Assembly: GCF_020379485.1 (NCBI RefSeq)
Contig: NC_063442.1
Span: 11,371,509-11,435,508 of the forward strand
Direction of reading: 5' to 3'
DNA from: Brassica napus
Taxonomy: Eukaryota; Streptophyta; Magnoliopsida; Brassicales; Brassicaceae
DNA: 64,000 nt
Shown: positions 35,031-46,792 of the stretch, piece by piece
Layout of the letters: each line of letters opens with the position of its first letter
How positions within the stretch are numbered: the stretch's first letter is position 1
The notes under the pieces: model-generated
What the model saw: the letters and a program-made list of their open reading frames with translations, nothing else
The model's database searches: none
What the model was told of the DNA's origin: nothing
Program-made: the position numbers and the translations under genes

Positions 35031-35790
35031 TATATAGCACAGAGATCAAACTGTTGTGTGCTACTTGGTGGATCTATCAAGTTAATCGCAGGATTCAAGT
35101 GAACTCCAAGAAAAAGCAGCGGGACCAGCTACCCAACCAAACTCTTTGAAGATTTAATTCTTTTTTTTTTTAAATACTTGAAGAACGGATGAGCGCTCTG
35201 TTTTCTGGGATTTTATGTAGAGTCCCTTGGAGGTTGTGCTACGAAAAGACAATGCAAAATTATTAAAATACGGTAGACATTAACTTTCTATTTAAAATTA
35301 ATGTTTTTTGCATAGGCTTACGTTGTGTAACTCAGGTTATGTTCTGAATTTCTTATTTAGGTTTTGACCGATAATACTAGCATAATAAAATCATGGATTC
35401 GATTTTTGTTTAGAAAAATGGTATAAATAAATTATTTTAAAACAAACTACTATTTGATATATCATTAAAATTAAACAAATATATAAAAACATTATCTATA
35501 TATTATTTTAATAATTTATTTTAACTGTGATTATTAACTTGTTTTTATGTACACAAGAAATCAATCATTAGCTTTTAAAAAATCAAGATCATTACGAAAT
35601 ATTTTTAGTTCAAAATAAAAAATCGTGTAATCATTTAAATTCTTAAAAGTTACTATTTATATAATTAAGTAATATTTTTTTCGAACAAAGTTGTTATAGT
35701 ATTTTACCATGTTTTGATGGTTTGATGGAGGCAAAAAATGTCAGGGTTAATCTCTTTCCTTTTCATTCAAAGATGGAAACACTACCTTGA
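35031..35790. other. XYN1 upstream region
   Basis: 5' flank of the xylanase gene. It is AT-rich beyond about 35270. No TATA box could be placed with confidence. Confidence 0.4.
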
Positions 35791-35793
35791 GCA

Positions 35794-36094
35794 ATAGGAT
35801 ATATGAAGAATCTATGTCAGTCTCATGTCATATTTACGACGGATTGTTCTCAATTGGTGAAGACGGTTTTAGAACCAGAAAAATGACCATCTTTTGCAAG
35901 CTATTTGGAAGATATCAAGATCTTGAAAGAAAGTTTCATCGGCTCAGCGATCATTCATGTACCACGAACCCAAAATATAAAGGCGGACAAAATAGCACGC
36001 AGTGCAAAGAATCAAGGACGTCGTTCATATGGATGCGGAGCTTCCCATTTAGTTTACAGAGTCAGTTTGAGTCTGTTTAAGTTGATAACAAAAA

Positions 36095-36126
<32 letters not shown>
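35794..36126 (+). mobile_element. LINE RNase H fragment ending in a TA repeat
   Basis: Joined frames give GYMKNLCQSHVIFTTDCSQL, then KILKESFIGSAIIHVPRTQN and KADKIARSAKNQ. These are the C-terminal RNase H domain of a LINE, close to the version at 50313-50666. A frameshift sits near 35870-35905. The 3' end 'gataacaaaaaag' runs into (AT)n at 36098-36124 instead of a long poly(A). Confidence 0.75.
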
Positions 36127-36130
<4 letters not shown>

Positions 36131-37312
36131 GTAATAAATTAATTAATTTAAATTAATCTTTTCATCCCAAAAGTAGGAGGATACTCGAGACTCACTTAAC
36201 TATTTGTTAAAATTTTCTTTTATATAGTATAACCTCTTTAAATTAATATTTTATAAAGTAATAGACACTAAAAATCTCTATAAAATAATATAATTTTATA
36301 ATCTCAAATTGAATTTTTGGTTCAATTAGTATATCGATAAATTAATATCTCTATAAATTAATAAAAAATTATAGTTTTGGTATAGTCCCAACATTATTAA
36401 TTTATAGAAGTTTCATTGTATATTTTTTTACATTTCAAATACATTTTTATAATTTTAGTAAAATACTTACTTCTAAAACATCATTTTGTATTACACAGCT
36501 TTATATCCATTTCGAAAACAGTGTTAACTTTGAGAATGCCAACATAACTAGGAATTCCAACATAACATATGATGTTTAATGCTAGAAGTTTTACTTTTGA
36601 ATTTTTTATTACTATTATTTTATCAAATCAAATTTTATAAATGCATGGCACATAGTAATTTTCTCAAATAGACATTTTTAAGTTTTTGACACAAAAATAG
36701 ATTCTAAAAACTAAAATGACCAAAATAGCATTTTTTATTTTGAAATTTTCTTTTTAATTTTTAAAATTTGAAATTCTATCCCCAAAACCCCCCCTCTTGA
36801 ATTCTAAACCCTAAACCCTAAATTATAAACACTATACCTTAAACACTAAACCCCACCCCTTAACTCTAAACTCTAATGTCTAGATTAATTAACCCTATAA
36901 GTGTATATTTAAAAATTTTAAGTTTACTTTGGTCATTTTTATTTTTAAGGTTTATATTTTTGACAAAAACCTTTTTTAGGTCTATCATAGAAAATATTTC
37001 TATGGCAAATCATATACGTTTAACTTTATAATTTAACAATAATTAGATAAATTGTCATAAAATCTGTCGGAATTAAATAAAACATTAATTATATTTTTTA
37101 GTTATTTATTTTTTATCAAAAAAATAACTAAAACATATATAATATTTGTATGCAAGAATATCCAATTTTAAAATAAATCAATTAATTTTGGTCATGTCTA
37201 ACATCTCAATTATCATTCTTTGATACACTGATTTTTTATTAATATCATTATATATTGTTTAACTAAATATATTTATATAACTATTAAACATATTTCAAAA
37301 CTATCACACTTG
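36127..37312. other. AT-rich intergenic DNA with AAACCCTA-like patch
   Basis: No gene. At 36790-36890 there are 'aaaccctaaaccctaaatt' and similar telomere-like words in an otherwise AT-rich block. Confidence 0.45.
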
Positions 37313-37320
37313 AGTATAAC

Positions 37321-38132
37321 CAGGGGCGGAGGCAGTGAAGGAGGTGTGGGGTCAGCTGACCCCACTACTTTTTTAAAAAATATTTTTTTTATTTAAGAAA
37401 ATTTGTATTGACCCCATTAAAAATGAAATTTGACCCCACTAAAAATATAATTTCACAAATATAATCACAAAACATTAAAGATTGAAGATAACTTAAAATT
37501 ATATAAATAATATGTTTATTTTATTTGTTAAACATTTGATTTATATTAATTTTAGCTTAAATTTCAATAAACACGGTTTTATATTAAGTGTTAGTTACAT
37601 ATTTCAATAAAGTCCAAATTATATTAGGTCCAATAACTATTATTAAAAAAAAGTTTGAAATTAATGAGTGAATTTGAAAAAAAAGATTTGTACTTCTTTT
37701 CTGGACAACGCAAAAAGGAAGAACTCTCATGTTCCCCAAGCAATTTTTGGATATTTTTTTCTGACCGAATAATTTTTAAATAAGTTTTTTTTTGTTATAC
37801 ACTCTCCACTTTATTTTACCAAACTAAAAATGATTATGATTTAAATTTATCAGTTAACTAATGGATCAATTTTTGAATCGGCAAAAAAATATCAGCCAAT
37901 TAAAATGGTCAAAAAATAATATTAATACAATATTGCATCAGTAATGAGTTTCTAAAATTTTTTATGATTTGTTTTTTCGAAAATATTTTAAATTGTAGTA
38001 AATAATTATGATAAACAAGTTTTAAAATATGAATGATCATAAAGTATATTTATAGTTTTTCTGTGGTTATAAATTATGTATTTGGAAAAAAAAAATTGAC
38101 TCCGGTACAAAAACTTTCTGGCTCCGCCACTG
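37321..38132. mobile_element. non-autonomous hAT element
   Basis: 812 bp. The left end CAGGGGCGGAGGCAG and the right end CTGGCTCCGCCACTG are imperfect inverted repeats. A perfect 8-bp duplication AGTATAAC flanks them (37313-37320 and 38133-38140), diagnostic of hAT. Inside are GACCCCA words near the left end ('gaccccactac', 'gaccccattaaaaatg'), and there is no transposase frame. Confidence 0.92.
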
Positions 38133-38140
38133 AGTATAAC

Positions 38141-39353
38141 ACAAATGGTAGTTAACGAATATGGTAACTAAGACTATGTATCTTTTAATATGGATGCACG
38201 CAAAATTGTCTGATAGGTTCTTACTGAGTTACAGTACAATAGAAAACTGTTATGTAGTTATATATGAAGTTGTTGCCGTGTTTCCAAGTTTCCAATTGCT
38301 AATAGTTAGATTCGTTAATTACAGCGTTAATAAGACTGCATTTGTAGGATGATTAAAATTCGAAAGTATTTCATAATTGATGAAAATATATGTAAAAGAA
38401 AAACTATTATAAGTTATAAGACATTTTCTTTAAAAAAATTGGTATTCATGGGAAAAACAACCATAACTATCTTTGAAAAAAAAAAATACATCAATGTTAA
38501 AGCATTAAATTTTCAAAATATACTTAAGTGCGATGTCATTTTGACATAGCCGACACGCATTAAAGAAGAAAAATGGAATATCGATAGCTTATCACATTCC
38601 AGTCATATCTATGTGCAGTAATCGTTTCTCAATCTTTCTGTAAATCATTAACTCCAGATAAATAACTAATTACGAAGGTAAATATTGTTTGTTAAGTAGT
38701 ACGTATATTAACTAACTACAAGTTGACAAAAAAAAACTAACTACAAAAGCAGAACATTTTTTTATCAACGAATCCAAGATATAGTTCAATTGATTTTTTT
38801 TATAAACTTTATCGGCTAATCCGGTGGGCTCCAAGAAAAAAACACACTTAGTGTTACATAATAGACACTCGAAACTATATCATATTGTCTGATCCAAATT
38901 TGGAATATCTTTTAATTAATACCAGAACGTGAACCAATCGTTTGTTACAGCTCACCATGTTAACCACATGAATCAAAACCCAAATTCAAATTGACCAAAT
39001 AGCAAAAATTTAGTTTACAGGGATAATCGAATCCATAACAGATATTGATACAGACAAAACTCTAAAAAATTACCACTAAACTACTACTGCTTGGTTTATA
39101 GTTCAATTTATGTGCTACGAAATTCTTCATAAAAAGAAAACCTTTAACGTCAACACATAAACTAATTTAAAAAATTTCTAAAAATTAACATGTTCTAGTC
39201 CTAGAACCAGAAGATTATAAAAGTTGTTCCTCAAAAACTTGTGGCAATCTTAAAAACTATTACTAAATATTTTTTCTTTAAAGAAGGACTCCGGGTTAGC
39301 CTAATGTCATAATCGAAGATATCGTCTCAATGTTGTCGATATCCTAATCGAAA
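38141..39353. other. AT-rich intergenic DNA
   Basis: Two short open frames (38161-38352, 38349-38549) have no recognisable domain or codon bias. I do not support them as genes. Confidence 0.4.
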
Positions 39354-39356
39354 TAA

Positions 39357-40142
39357 GAGCATTTCCAAAAAAACCTCTGTATTTTAGAATTTCCAAAACT
39401 CTATTTTGAAGTTTCAAAGTGTTCTTCTCCAAAGCAAAACTTTTAATATAACTTCAAAATTATTTGTAATTTACACTGTGGTCTTTATATTTATCATAAT
39501 TAATATAAATCCATAAAAATTTATAAGTAACTAGCACATATGTAAAAATATTACAGTAATATTAATTAATAAAATCTTACACTAAAATATAAAATATAAT
39601 TAAATAATTAAATGTTAATACAAGCAAAATACAAAATTATTCCATAAAATAGTTTGGTTACACAAAACTTGTTTGGACAATATTCTAGAGGTTTCGGAGA
39701 AAATTTACAAGACTACTATTGTTGTTGTAATATTTAAATTTCCGTAGTAATTGTGTTTTCTGCATCTTTTTAAAATGTCTTTTATTAAGTTTCTTTTGTA
39801 ACATTTTTGTTGTTTAATTATAGTCTTACAATATTATAAATCTTATTTTAATTTTTTTTTAATTTAATGTGTAAAATTTGAAGTTATAAAATTAAATTTG
39901 AAATATTTCTGATATACAAAAATTTTAAAGATTAAAATGATAAATGAAAAAATACTTAAGAATCATAAATGTGATGTATAATTAATTATAATGACTAAAA
40001 TGCAAATACCATATGAAAATTCAAATTTAGAGTTTTGAGTAGTGAAACTTCCTTAAAACTCGAAATTTAAAGTTTTTAAGTTCTTTTTTTAAGAGCAAAA
40101 AATTATATATTTGAAGTTATAGAGTTTCTTTTGGAAATGCTC
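39357..40142. mobile_element. non-autonomous PIF/Harbinger element
   Basis: 786 bp between GAGCATTTCCAAAAAAACCT and GTTTCTTTTGGAAATGCTC, with TAA on both sides (39354-39356 and 40143-40145). The outer bases match the ends of the transposase-bearing element at 56744-59210 (GAGCATCTCC). No coding frame is seen. Confidence 0.87.
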
Positions 40143-40145
40143 TAA

Positions 40146-41039
40146 GTTAGATATTTGGTACAATATACAATTAACGAGTATAAATAAACATGAACAGACT
40201 TGATATTGTTATTACCTAACAGGCTTTTCATCGTTAGAAAATGGGAAAAAATATGCAATTGTGTGGCAACCTTTGATATAAAAACTAGAGTTGTATCCCT
40301 TAAACCGCCGTTTTGTATCAGATTTCAATTTATTAATAAAATTTAAGCTTTAGAAAACTAAAGGCAGAAACAGTTATTTTGGCCTCACATCCCTAAAATA
40401 TTAGGACCGACCTAGTTGCTGGTTTGGTTGAAGACTTGAAGTAAAATCTGTTACCCAATTTGCGAGAAACAAAATGGAAAAAGAAGGCGAGAGGTAATCA
40501 TCGCGAGGAAGAACAAAACTTTGAAGATTAGTTAAGAGCTCCCAACTTGATAATTATTTTATAATTGTTTATGCTTGGATAGCTTGGATAGCTTGGATTG
40601 AAAGCGAACTATTTTTTTGGACTCTAATCGTAGGTGGAAGGTCAGTTGAAAATGTTCTTATTCAAATTAATGGCTATCCAGTTAGTACAATAACTAGTAA
40701 ATGCAAACGTATTTTAAAAGTGATATGTACCGAAATTTTCATTAAGATAGTGCCTACGTATTGAAAATGTTACATCTTTGCTTCAACGATTATCCATCAG
40801 CATCAAATATACAAACTCACCTCATCAGTTTCCCCCTAATTATGTGATTTATTTGCTGATTAAAAACCAGTGACAGGGAGAAAAACAAGACAGCGAAAAA
40901 CAAGATAATGGTTTTAGTCATACATACCTTCAAGCTTGGTGAATGGTGATGCAGCTGGTCAGTATCTATATACACACATCTATTTATGTTTAGAGAAAAC
41001 TACATGTTAAGCACATTTTACTAGGTTCCTTTCACACAA
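40146..41039. other. intergenic, no gene recognised
   Basis: A 9-bp unit 'agcttggat' is repeated three times near 40578-40600. Nothing else is assignable. Confidence 0.4.
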
Positions 41040-41290
41040 AGAAAATTTTTAGTTATAAACCCCAGCCTGGAGTTTCTTATACTTGAAAAGCGCATGATTG
41101 CTTATGAATATCCGCAGTTGAGGAAGCACGAGAAAAATTATCCTATCATGACTTGGAAATTGCATCTTTTGTGTTTGCACTCAAGATTTTGATGGTCATA
41201 CATGTATGGGGAAAAAGTTATGGTGTTCATGGCCCATAAAAATCTTAAGTACATTTTCACTCAACCCCTTGATGGATAGATCGCATTTTT
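41040..41290 (+). pseudogene. Ty3/Gypsy RNase H fragment
   Basis: Frames on the + strand join to give QLRKHEKNYP, DLEIASFVFALKI and, further on, KNLKYIFTQP. This is the order found in the RNase H domain of plant Gypsy pol (R-Q-L-R-x-H-E-x-N-Y-P ... H-K-x-L-K-Y-x-F-x-Q). At least two frameshifts and a stop break it. Integrase is not recognisable afterwards. Confidence 0.65.
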
Positions 41291-42077
41291 GTAGACATTG
41301 GTCAATCGACCGAGTGCGCATTGAGATCATTCGATGGCGACCATTTTGTCGCCTTTTGGATTATATGAGCATATAAAATACAAAATTATGTAGATGCGTC
41401 GCTTTTACCAATAGATGAAAGACTTTCCACTAATAAGATTGAGCTCTTTTTTAACAAATGATAGGTAATTTATTTAGCTTCATATGCCAGATGTTTGAGG
41501 TCCATCTAATGGTGCAATGATAAGTGCCAAGGTTGAGCTGATCCAATCAAGAAGCAGTGATGATGTGGAGGTGGAGTAACAACTTTAGGCAAGAGAGTTT
41601 GCTGAGTCTTGAGTTGTATATCGTTTAGACTATAAATAATGAGTCTAAGAGAGGTTGGCCATTTACTGGGAAATTGTGTGGGACACTGAGAGAGATCTTA
41701 TGTGTATAGGCTCAAGGTCTCCTTGAGATCTTGAGATTGTAACTGGTTCGATTAGAGTAACAATAGAATGCTGTGCTCTATCAGGCAACCAAAATTTATG
41801 TTCGTTTACTGAAGACAAATCATAATTTTCCATGACTCTTTTTTCAAACATCATATTTACATTCTGTCCATTTGTTTTTTTTTTTGCACTCAAAACTACA
41901 AACAAACTTTTTTATATTGTTTAATTCTTTTCTCTTGAAGAATTTAGAGTAACATTAGTTTGTGGATTTGATCCCTAATATATTAATGCAATTTGATGTA
42001 CAAGTACATTTAAAGATAACTTGATGATATCAACTCGCAAATAAAAAACAGTAAATTTCGTTCTTATAAATCGCAAA
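41291..42077. other. possible Gypsy LTR remnant and AAP1 downstream region
   Basis: 41500-41790 is more mixed in composition, contains 'actataaata' (41629-41638) like an LTR promoter, and follows the Gypsy fragment. No second copy was found to prove an LTR. Confidence 0.3.
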
Positions 42078-42215
42078 ATGGTTCGTACCAAGAAAACCCA
42101 CCGGACGAAAGCGGTGACGAAAACCACACAGGTTCCGTCCATGAACTGTGGCGTTGAGAGAGATCAGAAAAGAATTGAGATTTTGATCCGAAAGCTTACG
42201 TTCCAGAGAATCAAG
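42078..42215 (+). pseudogene. histone H3 pseudogene, internally deleted
   Basis: It starts ATG-GTT-CGT-ACC-AAG (MVRTKKT against MARTKQT) and soon jumps to sequence matching the histone-fold start. Frame 3 reads KPHRFRP, a TGA in place of Gly, then TVALREIRK. After a shift, another frame reads ILIRKLTFQR. H3 normally has about 30 more residues between the tail start and KPHR, so an internal deletion, a stop and a frameshift all mark it as dead. It lacks a clear poly(A), so its origin (retrocopy or fragment) is open. Confidence 0.75.
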
Positions 42216-42508
42216 GGGGAGAGGGCTTAAGAGAAGAAGAAACGAAACAAATGGATTCTGCAAGTACATGAGATTCATTGTCTCTCTTCGGACATGGGCT
42301 ATGTTCGTATGGTTTATACATGATCAATCAAATTTGAAAAAGCTATTATTGGGTCATATGTATTGCACTGAAAGTTGTGGATGATACATAGACATTCATG
42401 TAGCTTTTTAAGCAATACAATATTTTCATTTGGATTTTAGACACCAAACAGTTACAAAGAAAATACCAAACTGTTACATTTTTTCACTCTCATGCATGGA
42501 TCTCAAAC
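42216..42508. other. AAP1 3' flank
   Basis: Probably includes the 3' UTR of AAP1 (transcribed right to left). No other feature seen. Confidence 0.4.
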
Positions 42509-45500
42509 TCACTCATGGATAGTCCGGAAGGGCTTGTATGTCTTCACACTACTTATCAGTCCAGCGATGGATCCAGCAGCAGCTAACAGGGAGACGATCA
42601 AGCAAACCCAGCACAACATTTTCAGCCCAATCCATCTAGGAGAGTATTTCTTAACCTTAGTTTGTGCTATGTGCATCTCCACGGGGAAATAAACAGTTAA
42701 AGGCCAGAAGGAAGCTGCTCCGATAAGACCCAAGATGGCGTTGAAGAAAGGGAATATCATAGCTACTAAAGTTGTTATAACCACATAAGCTGTCCTCCAC
42801 ACTAGTCTGAAGAGGTTGATGTTGAATTTTCCAAGGAATGGTATGTTTACTGAATATTCAGATGTGATGAACTTGTTGTCAGGCCAGTTTCTATTGCATT
42901 TCTTCTCAACAAACTGGAATATGGGCTGCGCGAACACCTGCAAGAAGTATGTTTCTTTTTCATTAGCTAAACTGCGAGAAAGTGCAAAAAGAAAACAATC
43001 TTTTTCTCCTTTTGGATTTGGTTTTACCTGATAGGCACCAATGAGATGGAAAGCAATGCAAGCGTTTGCAAAGTCAATGAGCCAAAATGGCTCGTAGAAT
43101 CCGAAATCTGTGAGGAAATCACCAGGGGCTTTGTTTCCAAATGCAGCATATCCAAGACAACCACATAAGATGTAGAAGAAAGTGGTGGTTGATACTCCCA
43201 CAAAACTTGCTCTTTTCATAGCTTTGTTCTCTGCGGGGCTAGATCTCAATGTGTCCTGCAAAAAGTATCAAATTTTCACCGGTTAGTGTGTGCAAATCCA
43301 GTTTTGTCTCATGTGTTTAACTTAAATCTTATTAAGCCGTCACTTTCTAGTCGACATATACACTCTATTGAACTAAATGCATGTACACTAGAAAGGTGAA
43401 CGCTAATATCATTAAGAGACAACAAAATTTTAACTATATTGTCAACTCATTAAGCTAAAGTCCATTGATATCATTGTTTGCTGTCTTTGAATGTGACATC
43501 TTGTCACTAATAAGCACATGTTATACCTTTAAGCTAAAAGACAGATTCTCTTCTTTTTACCCTTTGTAGTAAAAGTGGTCCATAGAGAATTGATTGTCAT
43601 TGTCAATAATTTCAAACCACAATTCTATTAAGAGGTTCATATTCAAAGCAAACAAGACTCAATAGTAAAATTGATTGATGGTTAACTTGCCTGAATCTCA
43701 ATGAGAACCGTGGCGTAAGCATATGCAAACGCTATGTCTCCAACCGCTTGAAACGATCTCCATATCTTCTGAGCCGCAGTTACATCAACTCCTACCACCG
43801 TTCCCGTCATATTCGTCTTACCCACTTTCCCACCTTTTCATATCGTAACATATCAACCGTTACTTTATTGTATTATCTATCTTGTTACAATTATTGATAT
43901 AGGTACTTTGAAAACTACAACTTGATGACCAATAATTGTTAGTAGTTGTTGTTTTGCAACTAATTAAATCTTCAAAGATTTGTATATGTACCTGCGACCG
44001 TCGCGATGGCAAGGCCAATCCCAATACTTGCGTAAGCGAAAGACATAACCGCAGCCATAAGGGAGAGAAAAGAGAGCTTGTGAAAGTTGGGGATCTGGCT
44101 AAGAAGGATCTGAATGATCCCGAAGGCCGCCATATATGGATAGTTCGATATTGTACAATCTGCATGGTGCCCTTTATTGTGGTAACAGTTCGCTTTCCCG
44201 ATCGCTCTGCGCAAGAAACCATACTGATCACATCAATATGGTAGATAACTAAACTGTACATTTGGTAACGGTCATAAAGTAAAATCACATATTCACACAT
44301 AGTTGACTTACACCAAACTAATAGAAGCAGTGATGGTGTACCCAACAGTGATTCCTATCAGATTCCCATACTGTGCCACTCCACAAAGCTGCACTTTCCT
44401 ACCACCTGTCAATTTTCAATAATTCCAATGTATTATTTCAGTCTATGATTATTTATTACATTTGTTTTTAAGCTATTAATTAATCTTCTGTTTCATACAT
44501 CAAACATAAAACACTCCACGGAACTATACTAGTATATATAATACTCCATCAACATCAAATACCAACAATAATGCTAATACTACCAAAACCCTTTGCCTCA
44601 TATGTCAAACTATTATTTAATTTCTGTTTTCCTCGGGTTGCACAGTTTTGGATCTTATAAACAGTACAAAACCGTGAGTTATTTAAGAAAAATTTCAGCC
44701 TAATTAATTATTTCAACAACCGTTGTATAGTTGGAAATTAAAGGACGGTTACCACACTTTTGCGTTCAGTTCAATGTTTTACTTAAAATGATTTGAAGTA
44801 AAACCTCATTGTTTATTGAACTAGACAACATACTCTAAATTATTTGAAGTATGTAATCCTTATGAAAATAATAGCGAAGTCTAATTAATTTTTCAACAAC
44901 CATAGTTTATGATTAGAAAATTAAAAGGACGGTTACCACACTTTACATTGAACTCAGTTGTTTTACTCTTTTTTTTTGTCAATAACTCAGTGTTTTTACT
45001 TAATAAAAAGAATTCGTAAAAAATCATCGTTTATTAAACTAGAGACAACAAACTTTAAATTGCTTACGAATATAATCCATGTATAAATAATAACCAAGCC
45101 TTTAATTATTTCAACAACATTTTTTATAACTAGAAAATTAAAAGAACGGTTACCACTGTTTTTATATTCAGTTAAATTTAAATATTTAAAAGGATATATA
45201 TCAATTTATAAGCGTCTACAAAAAAAATCAATTTATACGCAACAGTAATTTATATGCCCGATAGATTTTTTTTCTTCTGTAAAACCAAATTGGCAGGAAA
45301 TGTTAGAAAATCTATAAATCCATTACTTTATCTACATTCCTAACCACAACTCATCGGATGCATAAGCTTTTCGATTGTTTCAAAAGATATCAATGATGAT
45401 TTCTTATGATTGATCTTATAGTTCGTAACATCAACTATTTTATAAACCACCATCATTGTTCTATATAAACTCATTACATAACCAGTTTTGTTTTATTTCA

Positions 45501-46234
45501 AATTGACCTAAAAGTTACTGTCGCTTATAAATTATATTATATGTTTTTATTACTAATATATATTTTGTCATTTTTAATTAATATTAGTATAAATTTTTAA
45601 TACTAATAATTATTTTCCTATTCTGACCACAATAGTTTTCCAGACAAGGATCAGCCTAACTAAATACCAGACAAAATCAGTATATTATTTTAATGAAAGA
45701 GAACCTTATGTTATCCTCTCTCTTTTTTTTTGGAAAAGGAACCAACCATGCCTTAAAAATTACTTAACAAAATTGAATTTTTGGTATAGAACCCTTTTCA
45801 AAAAAGGGTTGGTCTAAAAAGTGTCTATTTTTCAATCTTCTTTACAGTAAAAAGTTAAAAAAAAAAAACAAAGAAAAAACCATACCGAGGTAAGATCGAA
45901 CAACGTCCATGTAAGTGTAGTTTCGTTTTCCGGTGAGGGGATCCGGCGCACGGTAGCAATCAGCGAGCATCGTAGAAGTGAAGTACGTGATAAACGAGAA
46001 AATGATCAGAATCAAAGTCCCTGCTATCCAACCAAGCTGAGCTATGGCCCATGCCAACGACAACACTCCTGAGCCTATTACCGCCGTGATAATATGCGCA
46101 CTCGCCGTAAGCCACGTCCCCGTCCTCTTCTCTCGGCCATCGTCATCAACGTTCTTTGTTGGATCGGACATGGCGTAGACGTCGCCGGATTCCGCCGCGG
46201 AGTGACCGTGTTGATCGGTGTTGAAACTCTTCAT
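42509..46234 (-). CDS. AAP1: amino acid permease 1
   Basis: Proton-coupled importer of neutral and acidic amino acids at the plasma membrane (AAAP/ATF family), acting in root uptake and seed loading. Six exons keep phase: 46234-45886, 44405-44312, 44206-43992, 43833-43691, 43255-43028 and 42937-42509, giving 485 residues, the length of Arabidopsis AAP1. The N-terminus MKSFNT and HSAAESGDVY, then SDPTKNVDDDGREKRTGTW, are AAP1 hallmarks that separate it from AAP2-AAP6. TM1 contains IITAVIGSGVLSLAWAIAQL. The family has 11 TM spans, and hydrophobic segments are spread through all exons. The end is KTYKPFRTIHE. Intron 4 uses a GC donor (CAG|GCAAGT, 43690 reading left), with AG acceptor before GACACATTG. 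Intron 1 is 1.5 kb and holds a three-fold repeat. No stop or frameshift was seen. Confidence 0.96.
44696..45180. repeat. three imperfect tandem units in AAP1 intron 1
   Basis: The phrase 'taattaatt(a/t)tttcaacaac' starts near 44701, 44882 and 45101. Each is followed by 'aaaattaaa(a)ggacggttaccac' or a close variant and by 'gtttattgaact'-like text (copies 1 and 2). The periods are about 181 and 219 bases. Confidence 0.75.
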
Positions 46235-46289
46235 AGTGAGAGAAGAGAGCAAAGGAGGTTGACAGAGAGAAGAAGATAAGTAAATGTGT

Positions 46290-46405
46290 AAGTCAGAGAG
46301 AGAGAGAGAGAGTAAACGAAGAAGTCTAATTGTAGTCAATAGATATGTGTTTACATAATATCATATATATAGGCATACCTGTATATGAATGCATATATAT
46401 AGTGT
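46290..46405 (-). promoter_or_regulatory. AAP1: AAP1 leader and TATA-like box
   Basis: On the - strand a CT repeat (46293-46314) lies about 60 bases upstream of the AAP1 ATG, typical of plant 5' leaders. ACTATATATATGC at 46391-46403, about 160 bases upstream of the ATG, is the best TATA candidate. The transcription start is not known. Confidence 0.35.
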
Positions 46406-46790
46406 GATCTAGCATATATGCCAACGAGACGTATACGTAAATACGTGTTGAATTTCAACTTTTATTTTCTTATAAATGATTTAAATGTTTTCTTTTTAAT
46501 GCGGCTTGGGATGTGTGATTGCTTCAGACTAGATATGAGCCCACCTATAGAGGGAGGATTGTAATGTTCAGATTCTATAATGATTATTCGATTGTTTTTT
46601 AAAATATAAATTAATTTACAGAAAAACATTTGCACGATTTTTTCTGTATGATAATAGTACCTTTTGAGACTTTGAGCTTACCAGTGTTGAGTTATAGAAG
46701 AAACAAATGTTTATGATTTATAAATAATAATGTTTAATTTAATAATAATATTTTTTCGACGAAAACACTTTAAAGAACTAACTTGTAACT
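46406..46790. other. AAP1 distal upstream region
   Basis: AT-rich; no element could be named. Confidence 0.35.
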
Positions 46791-46792
46791 AG

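Noticed and set aside
38161..38549. Two short overlapping + strand genes
   Set aside because: No domain, no splice pattern and AT-driven composition; likely chance open frames.
42030..42278. 82-codon - strand gene
   Set aside because: Antisense of the histone H3 pseudogene; no independent support.
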